Below, in pieces: positions 6,980 to 12,624 of a DNA stretch of 34,486 bases (positions within the stretch are counted from its first letter, which is position 1; each line of letters starts with the position of its first letter). Origin of the DNA: a virus; the IMG/VR virus record IMGVR_UViG_3300047548_001116, positions 1 through 34,486 of that record; one strand, 5' to 3'. The position numbers were made by a program, and so were the translations under genes. The notes beneath the pieces are model-generated. The model had not been told where the DNA came from and made no database searches. It saw nothing but the letters and a program-made list of their open reading frames with translations.

Positions 6980-7053
6980 GTCAAGATAAAAAAGCCCCTG
7001 TTTTATTGCAGGGGCTAAAGGTCATTTTTTTGGTCGCTTTTTCTTTTTCATAA
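6976..7053 (+). CDS. Possible 25-residue peptide
   Basis: A 25-codon frame starts at the ATGA overlap with the previous gene. It encodes a short polar start (MSQDKKAP) and a hydrophobic C-terminal half (GLKVIFLVAF), then ends at TAA 7051-7053. A GC hairpin lies within it, so the reading may be chance rather than a true micropeptide. Confidence 0.2.
   Translation: MSQDKKAPVLLQGLKVIFLVAFSFS
6988..7016 (-). terminator. Hairpin with T-tract on the minus strand
   Basis: AGCCCCTG (6993-7000) and CAGGGGCT (7009-7016) form a perfect 8-bp stem. On the minus strand the stem is followed directly by six T residues (6993 down to 6988). On the plus strand the next T-run (7026-7032) starts nine bases away. 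It therefore looks better as a terminator of leftward transcription, although both flanking genes point right. It could still act weakly in the plus direction. Confidence 0.5.
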
Positions 7054-7071
7054 CAGAAAATTTGATAAACA

Positions 7072-7845
7072 ATGGACAAATATATTGCTTTTTCAGGCGG
7101 GGTTGAAAGTACAGTTATGTGTATTTTATACGGCAAAGGTTCTACGGCTGTATTCACTGATACAGGAAGCGAACATGCGGAAATGTACCGCCGTATTGAC
7201 CAAGTTGAAAAAAGACTGATTGAAATTCATAATGGAGACTTTAAGCTGGTAAGGCTTAGAGCCAGCGTAACAGCAAAGGGGGAAAAAGTCTCATCATTAA
7301 CTGATTATGTAAAGCGCATGCAGTATTTCCCAAGTGGAGGCGACAGATATTGCACAAGGCTTTTCAAAATTGGCCCACTTGATGCCTTCCTAAAATCAAA
7401 AGGACAGGCTGAATTGATGATTGGTTTAAATGCCGATGAAACAGACAGAGAGGGTAATTACGGCTTATTGTCAAACGTAAATTATAGATACCCATTGCAA
7501 GAAGATGGCTACACTCGCCAGGATTGTGTAGACATACTTGAAAAGTACGACTTAAAGCCAGATTTCCCGGCATACATGCGGCGAGGTGGATGTGTTTTTT
7601 GCCCGTTTAAGTCAAAAAAAGAGTACAAAGCAATGGTGCATTTGGCTATTGATGAAATAGAAGCGATTAGAGAACTGGAAGAAATGTGTCAAGATAAAAG
7701 GGGAAAGTATTACCGTCTAAGGCAAAATATGCCATCATTAAGGGATTTTATAGAGCAGGAAAAAAACAACCTGTTTGGGGACTTATCGCCATACTACGAC
7801 GCATGGGAGGAACAGTATTCATGCGGCGTTTTTTGTCACCGATAA
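7072..7845 (+). CDS. PP-loop / PAPS-reductase-like enzyme
   Basis: This 257-residue protein belongs to the PP-loop ATP-pyrophosphatase superfamily. The nucleotide-binding loop is SGGVEST (8-14), a variant of SGGxDS with Glu for Asp. RYCTRLFK (92-99) matches the R-x-C-T-x-x-x-K signature of the PAPS-reductase/DndC-like branch. IGLNADETDRE (~117-127) fits the GxxADExxR pattern. A CxxC pair (C174, C177) sits in GGCVFCPFK. Such enzymes adenylate a substrate before sulfur or nitrogen transfer. In phages the substrate is usually unknown; the CxxC pair would suit an Fe-S cluster or thiol relay. No complete dnd set is nearby, so phosphorothioation is not claimed. Confidence 0.85.
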   Translation: MDKYIAFSGGVESTVMCILYGKGSTAVFTDTGSEHAEMYRRIDQVEKRLIEIHNGDFKLVRLRASVTAKGEKVSSLTDYVKRMQYFPSGGDRYCTRLFKIGPLDAFLKSKGQAELMIGLNADETDREGNYGLLSNVNYRYPLQEDGYTRQDCVDILEKYDLKPDFPAYMRRGGCVFCPFKSKKEYKAMVHLAIDEIEAIRELEEMCQDKRGKYYRLRQNMPSLRDFIEQEKNNLFGDLSPYYDAWEEQYSCGVFCHR

Positions 7846-7856
7846 ACACTAAAACA

Positions 7857-8174
7857 ATGACCCGCGATTACGAAGAAATATGCCAGAGATACGGCGTGCA
7901 TTCCCTCTGTGATCTGGCTAACGAACTGGAGCGGCGCGGCTTTCCCCGGCCTGAAACCTTCCAAGCCCGGCAAGTCTGGTACAACACCGGCGGGACGCGG
8001 GTAGAGGTTGTGAGATTCAGGAATGGCCTTGCGGCTGAATATTACATGAATGACGGCCGATTCTGGCAAAGAAAAATGATTAAAAACTCACCAGGGGCAT
8101 TTGCAGTGTATCTGCCTACGGTTCACGAAATAAAGACATGGGAAATTTCAAAGGATGGACAGCTGATAAAGTAG
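7857..8174 (+). CDS. Hypothetical protein
   Basis: This 105-residue protein starts at the ATG of MTRDYEEICQRYGVHSL, after the stop of the PP-loop gene; an in-frame ATG at 7803 would overlap that gene and read as shifted sequence. The first ~45 residues form a helical unit (LCDLANELERRGFPRP) reminiscent of a small HTH. The rest is beta-rich with a Tyr/Trp-rich face. It overlaps the VRR-NUC-like gene by 37 bases, a long overlap that suggests strict co-translation. Function unknown. Confidence 0.6.
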   Translation: MTRDYEEICQRYGVHSLCDLANELERRGFPRPETFQARQVWYNTGGTRVEVVRFRNGLAAEYYMNDGRFWQRKMIKNSPGAFAVYLPTVHEIKTWEISKDGQLIK

Positions 8175-8569
8175 AGGCATTAGCGCGGGAAATGTCAGCG
8201 CGCAGCATTGACCGCAAAGAGGCGGCGAGGAGGGTAAAGCCCAAAGAGTCAGCAAACCAAATAACGGCCAATCTAATCAGGGCTATCAATATGCAGCCCC
8301 GGTGTGTGGCATATCGGATAAATAATGTGGGGGTGTGGGACGCTGCAAAAGAGGTGTACCGGAAGGGCAACACTCAGAAAGGCATTTTTGATATTTCAGC
8401 AGTGATCCGGGGCCGGGCGGTATGGATAGAGATTAAAGCGGGGCGGGATAAGCCTTCGCCCGATCAGCTTCTTTTCCAACAGGAAGTGAGGTTATCCGGG
8501 GGTGTTGCTGAGTTCGTGTACTCTACGGAGGAAGGGTTGAAGCTATTAACCAAACTGATTTCTGAATGA
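8138..8569 (+). CDS. VRR-NUC-like nuclease (PD-(D/E)XK fold)
   Basis: This is a 143-residue protein. Its C-terminal half (residues ~48-140) carries the order expected of VRR-NUC nucleases. GIFDISAV supplies the metal-binding Asp (D85), WIEIKAG supplies Glu and Lys (E98, K100), and a Gln-rich helix (PSPDQLLFQQEV) is followed by a strand with a Val/Ala core. VRR-NUC proteins act as Holliday-junction or flap nucleases, so a role in recombination or trimming replication intermediates is likely. About 40 basic helical residues precede the domain. ATGA overlap with the next gene. Confidence 0.8.
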   Translation: MGNFKGWTADKVEALAREMSARSIDRKEAARRVKPKESANQITANLIRAINMQPRCVAYRINNVGVWDAAKEVYRKGNTQKGIFDISAVIRGRAVWIEIKAGRDKPSPDQLLFQQEVRLSGGVAEFVYSTEEGLKLLTKLISE

Positions 8570-8910
8570 AGCACCACATCGTTTACATGCTATTACATCT
8601 CCCCTGCATTTGGCGCGTAAAAATCGGCATAACAGGCCGGACTGCGAAAGCAAGGGCAAAGCAGGTTAGCAGGGCCATGCCCGGCGTTGCCGTACCAATC
8701 GGATTTATGTTTTTGCCACTGATTGCAAAGCCAGTTGAACAAGCGCTCCACCACTTGTTTCAACCGCTCGAAACGAGGTTCTACCGGGGCGACGGATCAA
8801 CAGAATGGTTCCTTGTTTTGGTCGCCCCTGTGTTCTGGGGGCTGATGTGGCTGCACGTGGTCGCGTGGTGGTGGGTAATTCAGTTCACACTTAAATACAT
8901 TGGACAATGA
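8566..8910 (+). CDS. GIY-YIG-like (T5orf172-type) protein with membrane tail
   Basis: This is a 114-residue protein. Residues ~1-80 resemble the T5orf172/MUG113 branch of GIY-YIG domains: IVYMLL...WRVKIGITGR with a basic helix (RAKQVSRAM), then VEQALHHLFQPLETRFY and STEWF. Instead of ending there, the chain continues with a strongly hydrophobic, Trp-rich segment (about residues 80-108) that would span a membrane. The canonical Tyr-Ile-Gly is represented by KIGITG; whether it is catalytic is unclear. ATGA overlaps on both sides place it within the DNA-processing operon. Confidence 0.6.
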   Translation: MKHHIVYMLLHLPCIWRVKIGITGRTAKARAKQVSRAMPGVAVPIGFMFLPLIAKPVEQALHHLFQPLETRFYRGDGSTEWFLVLVAPVFWGLMWLHVVAWWWVIQFTLKYIGQ

Positions 8911-9200
8911 GTAAGCTAATAACAAGAATCAGGGAGTTCATTATCGGCAAAGGGCGCAAAAACATGGTCATTCGCCACTTCCTTGCTGAAACCTGCCAGG
9001 AAGAGCGACACAACAACTGCTTTTCATGGGGCAGCCTTCGCATACAGTTGGACCATGATTCACCGATTAAAGGCGTGGAGTTCCAGGAGCGGGTGTATGT
9101 GAGCATATACGATCCTCAAACGGACACTATGTTGCAGTTTAGTGTACCGGTTGAAGAGGTGCAGTTTGAGGAAAACGCCCTTGGTGAAACGGAGATTTAA
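8907..9200 (+). CDS. Hypothetical protein
   Basis: This 97-residue protein has a basic N-terminus (MSKLITRIREFIIGKGRK), then a mixed region with CQEERHNNC and a beta-rich acidic C-terminus. Two cysteines flank a His/Asn-rich turn, but there is no complete metal-binding pattern. Its start overlaps the membrane-tailed GIY-YIG-like gene by four bases. It is the last gene of the replication operon before a new promoter at 9252. Function unknown. Confidence 0.6.
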   Translation: MSKLITRIREFIIGKGRKNMVIRHFLAETCQEERHNNCFSWGSLRIQLDHDSPIKGVEFQERVYVSIYDPQTDTMLQFSVPVEEVQFEENALGETEI

Positions 9201-9251
9201 TCGCTGTTTTTTATGGGTTGAAAAAATATTTTAGTTAAAATCTAATAAAGG

Positions 9252-9283
9252 TATTGACAATATCAAAAAGGGGTGTATCTTTG
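9252..9283 (+). promoter_or_regulatory. Promoter with palindromic TATTGACAATA box
   Basis: TATTGACAATA (9252-9262) is a perfect 11-base palindrome with a central A, identical to the box at 2382-2392. Its TTG (9254-9256) stands 19 bases before TATCTTTG (9276-9283), a match to TAnnTTTG. Transcription would start near 9290 and run into the small-gene cassette at 9328. The shared box suggests joint regulation with the divergent early promoters. Confidence 0.75.
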
Positions 9284-9327
9284 TACTATCAATAACAAAC
9301 GCCGAAAGGCACTAAATAACCTGAAAC

Positions 9328-9591
9328 ATGACAACGATGGAAAAAGTACAAAAAGCTCAAGAAATCTTGAACGAAAATTTTTCTTTTACCTCAGTAGAGG
9401 TTTCTAACTGGAATAACGAAAGAATATACATTAACCGACCAGATCAAAGCAAAGCATATCAGGCTGTTGGGTATGTTAGAATTTCTGACGGAAAAACATT
9501 CCCTGCGTTTGGTACTAAGGCTCGTACTGAGCGCGACCGCGACGCACAAAAAATGCTTGATTTTGTTGCAGATGTATTGACGAGCGCATAA
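9328..9591 (+). CDS. Hypothetical small protein, first gene of cassette
   Basis: This 87-residue protein begins MTTMEKVQKAQEILNENFSF. It appears to consist of a helix, three or four strands (SVEVSNWNNERIYINRP, AVGYVRISDGKTFPAFG) and a final helix with an Arg/Asp-rich turn. No known motif was seen. It follows the palindrome-bearing promoter with a ~40-base leader. Its codons are more A/T-rich than those of the flanking operons, as in the rest of this cassette. Function unknown; an early host-takeover or accessory role is a guess from position. Confidence 0.65.
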   Translation: MTTMEKVQKAQEILNENFSFTSVEVSNWNNERIYINRPDQSKAYQAVGYVRISDGKTFPAFGTKARTERDRDAQKMLDFVADVLTSA

Positions 9592-9619
9592 ATATTTAAC
9601 AAACTAAAAACTCTGAATT

Positions 9620-9802
9620 ATGAACACTCAAGAAATTATCGCTACCCTGAAAAACGAATCTCCAAAAAACTTCGACGTTGATCGTGCTTTTCAAGCCGCT
9701 GACCAAGAGAAAAACTTTTCTTTCAAGTTTGGCAAAACAAAAGAACATTGGACAAGCACCCAGTGGAATGAAGTTGCCAAAGAAGTTAAGGCAAAAATGT
9801 AA
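9620..9802 (+). CDS. Hypothetical small protein
   Basis: This is a 60-residue charged, Lys-rich protein (MNTQEIIATLKNESPKNFDV at the start) with a predicted helix-loop-helix and a Trp pair in the second half (EHWTSTQWNEVAKE). It lies 28 bases downstream of the previous gene and is followed by a hairpin with a T-run, so it may mark a partial stop within the cassette message. No family recognised. Confidence 0.6.
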   Translation: MNTQEIIATLKNESPKNFDVDRAFQAADQEKNFSFKFGKTKEHWTSTQWNEVAKEVKAKM

Positions 9803-9814
9803 CCACCCTCCCCA

Positions 9815-9842
9815 CGCCCTGAAATACGGGCGGGTATTTTTT
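9815..9842 (+). terminator. Hairpin/T-run between cassette genes
   Basis: CGCCC (9815-9819) pairs with GGGCG (9828-9832) and is followed by GGTATTTTTT. The 3' half and the following bases are repeated almost exactly at 10081-10105. The stem is short, so termination is probably partial. Confidence 0.5.
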
Positions 9843-9862
9843 CACACTAAAAATACATTGAC

Positions 9863-10060
9863 ATGAACGCAGATTTAAAAACAACATTAGGACTTAGGAA
9901 TAAAATTGATCAATTTTCATCCTTAGAAAGTGCAAATAGATGGGCTAACAACTGTATAAAATTGCACATTGTTATGCTTGGCGATAACGGAAAATATTGG
10001 GTGGCTTGTTTTTCAGATGCTCAAAAACTTTTTAAAATGGGCTATGAACTCGCAAAATAA
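9863..10060 (+). CDS. Hypothetical small protein
   Basis: This 65-residue protein reads as helix (LKTTLGLRNKIDQFSSLESA), then a strand-rich centre (IVMLGDNGKYWVACF) and a short closing helix. There is one central Cys and no recognisable motif. It is flanked on both sides by near-identical hairpin/leader copies (9822-9846 and 10081-10105), which suggests that it or its neighbour arose by insertion or duplication of a gene-leader unit. Confidence 0.6.
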   Translation: MNADLKTTLGLRNKIDQFSSLESANRWANNCIKLHIVMLGDNGKYWVACFSDAQKLFKMGYELAK

Positions 10061-10071
10061 CCCCCGCAACC

Positions 10072-10101
10072 CCCGCCATTAAATACGGGCGGGTATTTCT
10101 T
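10072..10101 (+). terminator. Hairpin/T-run, copy of the 9815 element
   Basis: CCCGCC (10072-10077) and GGCGGG (10088-10093) form a 6-bp stem, followed by TATTTCTT. Bases 10081-10105 repeat 9822-9846 with one mismatch. The next start codon lies 22 bases beyond the T-run. Confidence 0.55.
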
Positions 10102-10123
10102 CACAAACTTAAATTTTTGAAAC

Positions 10124-10357
10124 ATGAGCTACCAAGTAATTAAATCTAAAGCAGAAGGCCCAAGTAATGACCCGGTAATTTTGTCATCTGAAATATTAGA
10201 CTCTGGCCTAACCCATGACGGCGCAAATGAGGTACTTTACTACGAGGCACATGGCTATAAAAGATCAGGCGCTCAAGTGATAGAAAAGAATGACAGGATT
10301 GTGATAGTAGATGAATCAGACCGCGCTAAATATGTACTTGACATTGTTGAAGCATGA
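10124..10357 (+). CDS. Hypothetical small protein
   Basis: This is a 77-residue acidic protein (MSYQVIKSKAEGPSNDPVIL at the start) with strands in the N-terminal third and near the end (RIVIVDESDRAKYVLDIV). No motif recognised. Its stop overlaps the start of the RHH-like gene as ATGA, so the two are translationally coupled. Pairing of a small acidic protein with a small basic RHH protein recalls toxin-antitoxin or regulator pairs, but there is no family match to support that. Confidence 0.6.
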   Translation: MSYQVIKSKAEGPSNDPVILSSEILDSGLTHDGANEVLYYEAHGYKRSGAQVIEKNDRIVIVDESDRAKYVLDIVEA

Positions 10358-10533
10358 GTAAAAAAACATCGAACAACCCAAAAGGAGCCGGAGCCAAACC
10401 AAAGCACCCAAGCGGTACAAAGGTGAGGCTCTCGCTTCGCCTCCGGGCTGACATTCACAACAAAATCAAGCAAGACGGTCGCGGCGCTGTGGTCGTGATC
10501 GAAGAAGCGCTGGAGCAATACTTTAACCTTTAA
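10354..10533 (+). CDS. Small ribbon-helix-helix-like protein
   Basis: This 59-residue protein has a disordered, basic N-terminus with NPKGAGAKPKHPSGTK. It is followed by a strand (VRLSLRLRADI), a helix (HNKIKQDG) and a second helix (VVVIEEALEQYF). This is the layout of CopG/MetJ-type DNA-binding proteins, and the NPKGAGRKP-like lead is common in phage versions. It starts at an ATGA overlap with 10124-10357 and is 11 bases before the next gene. It is the second RHH-like protein of the window and a candidate regulator of the cassette. Confidence 0.65.
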   Translation: MSKKTSNNPKGAGAKPKHPSGTKVRLSLRLRADIHNKIKQDGRGAVVVIEEALEQYFNL

Positions 10534-10544
10534 AACTTTGAAAC

Positions 10545-10748
10545 ATGGATAGCTACCAAAAATTAACTATTGAAATGCTGCCTGGTGACACGCCGCGCGA
10601 AAAGTACGAAAGCATGAGGAAAATTGCAAAGCTTTTAAACGATCTTGCTTTCCCTTCGCGTGGATCTGAAGCAGAAAGCGCAGATGTAGAACACTTCGCT
10701 AAAATTGCGGAGAGTATTCTGGAAGGTGAACCGATTAATGTTGAATAA
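10545..10748 (+). CDS. Hypothetical small acidic helical protein
   Basis: This 67-residue protein (MDSYQKLTIEMLPGDTPREK at the start) is mostly alpha-helical and acidic. The final helix is VEHFAKIAESILEG. It contains no Cys or Trp. It is the last gene of the cassette and is followed within four bases by a strong terminator. A leader with TTTGAAAC precedes its start, the same leader used at 10124 and similar to the one at 9328. Function unknown. Confidence 0.6.
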   Translation: MDSYQKLTIEMLPGDTPREKYESMRKIAKLLNDLAFPSRGSEAESADVEHFAKIAESILEGEPINVE

Positions 10749-10751
10749 CCA

Positions 10752-10791
10752 AAAACCCGCGCCTTAGTCTTTGCACTTTGGCGCGGGTTTT
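10752..10791 (+). terminator. Strong, bidirectional-looking intrinsic terminator
   Basis: ACCCGCGCC (10755-10763) and GGCGCGGGT (10780-10788) form a 9-bp perfect stem. It is flanked by AAA before and TTT after, extending the pairing to 12 bp. It ends the small-gene cassette. The loop and right arm also hold parts of the next promoter. Confidence 0.8.
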
Positions 10792-10800
10792 GTATATTTG
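10770..10800 (+). promoter_or_regulatory. Promoter nested in the terminator
   Basis: TTTG (10770-10773) in the terminator loop and TATATTTG (10793-10800) just past the stem are 19 bases apart, fitting the Bacteroidota pattern. Transcription would begin near 10807, about 20 bases before the start at 10829. Confidence 0.65.
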
Positions 10801-10828
10801 CCCCATTGAATAAGAAGCGAGCGAGTGA

Positions 10829-11488
10829 ATGAGTGTAACAGCGAGCGAATTAGTAGCGTTTAGTTCGTCCATATACGGGACGAAATTCGAGCAGGCACCG
10901 GGCGCGGTTAACATCCTCTACTTGGAAGGATGCACAGCCGCCACGCTGGAACCTAATCCAGACTTGCCCGATCTTTGGAACGACACTTCCACCATAATTC
11001 AGTTTGATGAAGCCGGAAACGCTTTCTTTGCCCACAAGGCAGAGGCAACAAGCGAACCGGGACTTAGCGCCACTATGTCGAAGCGATCTGCTCGGCTTGG
11101 TGGCGTTTTCCGTATTGCAATAGGATTTCATGAAAACAAATGGCGGCTTGGTTTACACCAGCGCAACCCGCAGCATCCGGCACTTATCCAGGTGGCCCCG
11201 ATTACAGGACACCGCGACCGGAACCGCGACGGCAAGCGCACAGCCGACCCACTTACACAGGATGTTACCGGATTAAACCAGCACGGCACAAGGCGGAATC
11301 TTCGCAGCGTTCGCGTGGGTGAATGGTCATACGCTTGCCTCGTTCGCCGGATGTGGGAAGATCATATCCAGTTTATTGACCTATGCCGTACCGATCCACG
11401 GTGGATAGCAGATAGTACATTTAAGTTTTCCACGACCGTCGTGGATTATAGCGCATTTTGGAAATGGCGACAAAGACAGACAGCGTAG
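10829..11488 (+). CDS. Possible YkuD-like cell-wall enzyme (lysis candidate)
   Basis: This is a 219-residue protein. The central part (FRIAIGFHENKWRLGLHQRN) and the stretch ALIQVAPITGHRDRNRDG followed by GLNQHG and WSYACLVRR recall a phage/cyanobacterial family. That family has a His (H152) followed by an S-x-x-C pattern (S167, C170), reminiscent of L,D-transpeptidase (YkuD) active sites. It may cleave or remodel peptidoglycan at lysis or entry. It lacks a signal peptide. It is the first gene behind the promoter at 10793. No holin is evident next to it, so the lysis role is inference. Confidence 0.45.
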   Translation: MSVTASELVAFSSSIYGTKFEQAPGAVNILYLEGCTAATLEPNPDLPDLWNDTSTIIQFDEAGNAFFAHKAEATSEPGLSATMSKRSARLGGVFRIAIGFHENKWRLGLHQRNPQHPALIQVAPITGHRDRNRDGKRTADPLTQDVTGLNQHGTRRNLRSVRVGEWSYACLVRRMWEDHIQFIDLCRTDPRWIADSTFKFSTTVVDYSAFWKWRQRQTA

Positions 11489-11646
11489 AGGGGCAAAAGT
11501 TTTTTGACCCGAAGAAAAATTACTGTTGGTTAACGGGCTACCCAACAGACAACCTTTCGCAGATACGCGACGCAAAGGCCCATAACAGAAAAATAAAAGA
11601 GAAACGAGATGCAAAGAAGCAAATTCAGATTGAAACGGGAGGTTAA
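11464..11646 (+). CDS. Small hypothetical basic protein
   Basis: This 60-residue protein starts MATKTDSVEGQKFFDPKKNY. It has one central Cys-Trp pair and a Lys/Arg-rich helical C-terminus. The ATG at 11464 was chosen over a TTG two codons earlier. It overlaps the possible cell-wall enzyme gene by 25 bases and the next gene by 38 bases, each in a different frame. That strongly suggests one compact message. Function unknown. Confidence 0.5.
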   Translation: MATKTDSVEGQKFFDPKKNYCWLTGYPTDNLSQIRDAKAHNRKIKEKRDAKKQIQIETGG

Positions 11647-11953
11647 CCCGATTGGAAAGACTTTTGAAATGACCTCCTACGTTGACGGTCAGACGCACGC
11701 CCGCCGGGTGAAATACCGGGTGTTCCACATCCACGGCGACACTAATTTCACCCCGGTTGAAGAGCCTTTGGTGTTTGCGGAAATTGCCACAAAGGAGCAT
11801 TACAACTCAAACCCGTTCATGGTTTTGCCGCTTTCAAAGTTTGCAGAGCTTTTCCAGTTTGCCCCGGCAGAGGACATTTTTTGGGAGCCTGTGAAGCAGT
11901 ACCAGATGGAAGAAGTTGCAGACGGAGCCGAAATTGTGGGGGAAACGGATTAG
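11609..11953 (+). CDS. Hypothetical protein
   Basis: This 114-residue protein appears beta-rich in the middle (RRVKYRVFHIHGDTNFTPVE) with a basic N-terminus (MQRSKFRLKREVNP) and an acidic C-terminus. The ATG at 11609 overlaps the previous gene by 38 bases. Its stop is four bases before the PLD-like gene. No motif or membrane segment recognised. Confidence 0.6.
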   Translation: MQRSKFRLKREVNPIGKTFEMTSYVDGQTHARRVKYRVFHIHGDTNFTPVEEPLVFAEIATKEHYNSNPFMVLPLSKFAELFQFAPAEDIFWEPVKQYQMEEVADGAEIVGETD

Positions 11954-11957
11954 TGGT

Positions 11958-12617
11958 ATGAACGAGCTACACGCCTTTAAAAAGACGGCACAAATAAAGC
12001 TAAGTACCGGAGGCCGTTACCGGAACCCGCCAAAAATGCGGGAAATACCGGAACGCATGATGAAATACGAACTTGCTCAGCAACTTGCAAAGGACGTAAC
12101 ACCGGAGGCCGGAATGAGGCACTTTTGTTTTTTGAGCGGGCGCTTTATTGCGGGTGACTTTTTGGAGGCGTGGATAGTAGAACATAACATCCATGTGAAG
12201 GAGTTAACGGTTTCTACTTTGTCAATGTCAGAGGCAAATATTGATAGCCTCGCAAACCTGCTAAACGGCGGGTTTGTTGAAAAAATGAATATTGTTGTTT
12301 CAGATTACTTCTTTTCGCACGAACGGCAAAACCTCGTTCCGTACATGCTCAAAGAACTTGATAAAGAAGATCGGTTTCAGTTGGCGGTATGTGGTACGCA
12401 CTGCAAATTAGCACTGATTGAAACGGCGCATGGGAGCAAGGTGGTAATCCACGGGAGCGCAAACCTTCGCAGTTCTGGCAACCTTGAGCATATTTGCATA
12501 GAGGAAAACAAACAGCTTTACGACTTCAACTACCAGATACAAAGGTCAATTATCGACAAGTATTGGGTAGTGAAAAAGGCGCTAAGACACGAAACACTTT
12601 GGAACACATTAAAATAA
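11958..12617 (+). CDS. PLD-like (HKD) superfamily protein
   Basis: This is a 219-residue protein. Near the C-terminus it has H-C-K-L (H148, K150) followed by GSKVVIHGSANLRSSGN, i.e. H-x-K plus G-S-x-N, the half-site of the phospholipase D/nuclease superfamily. Only one such half-site is present, so an active enzyme would need a dimer, as in bacterial Nuc-type endonucleases. Residues ~55-130 form an alpha/beta region with alternating strands (VKELTVSTLS, MNIVVSDYF). The ATG at 11958 was chosen because it follows the previous stop. Located just upstream of the packaging genes, it may process DNA, but the substrate is unknown. Confidence 0.65.
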   Translation: MNELHAFKKTAQIKLSTGGRYRNPPKMREIPERMMKYELAQQLAKDVTPEAGMRHFCFLSGRFIAGDFLEAWIVEHNIHVKELTVSTLSMSEANIDSLANLLNGGFVEKMNIVVSDYFFSHERQNLVPYMLKELDKEDRFQLAVCGTHCKLALIETAHGSKVVIHGSANLRSSGNLEHICIEENKQLYDFNYQIQRSIIDKYWVVKKALRHETLWNTLK

Positions 12618-12624
12618 AAACAAT

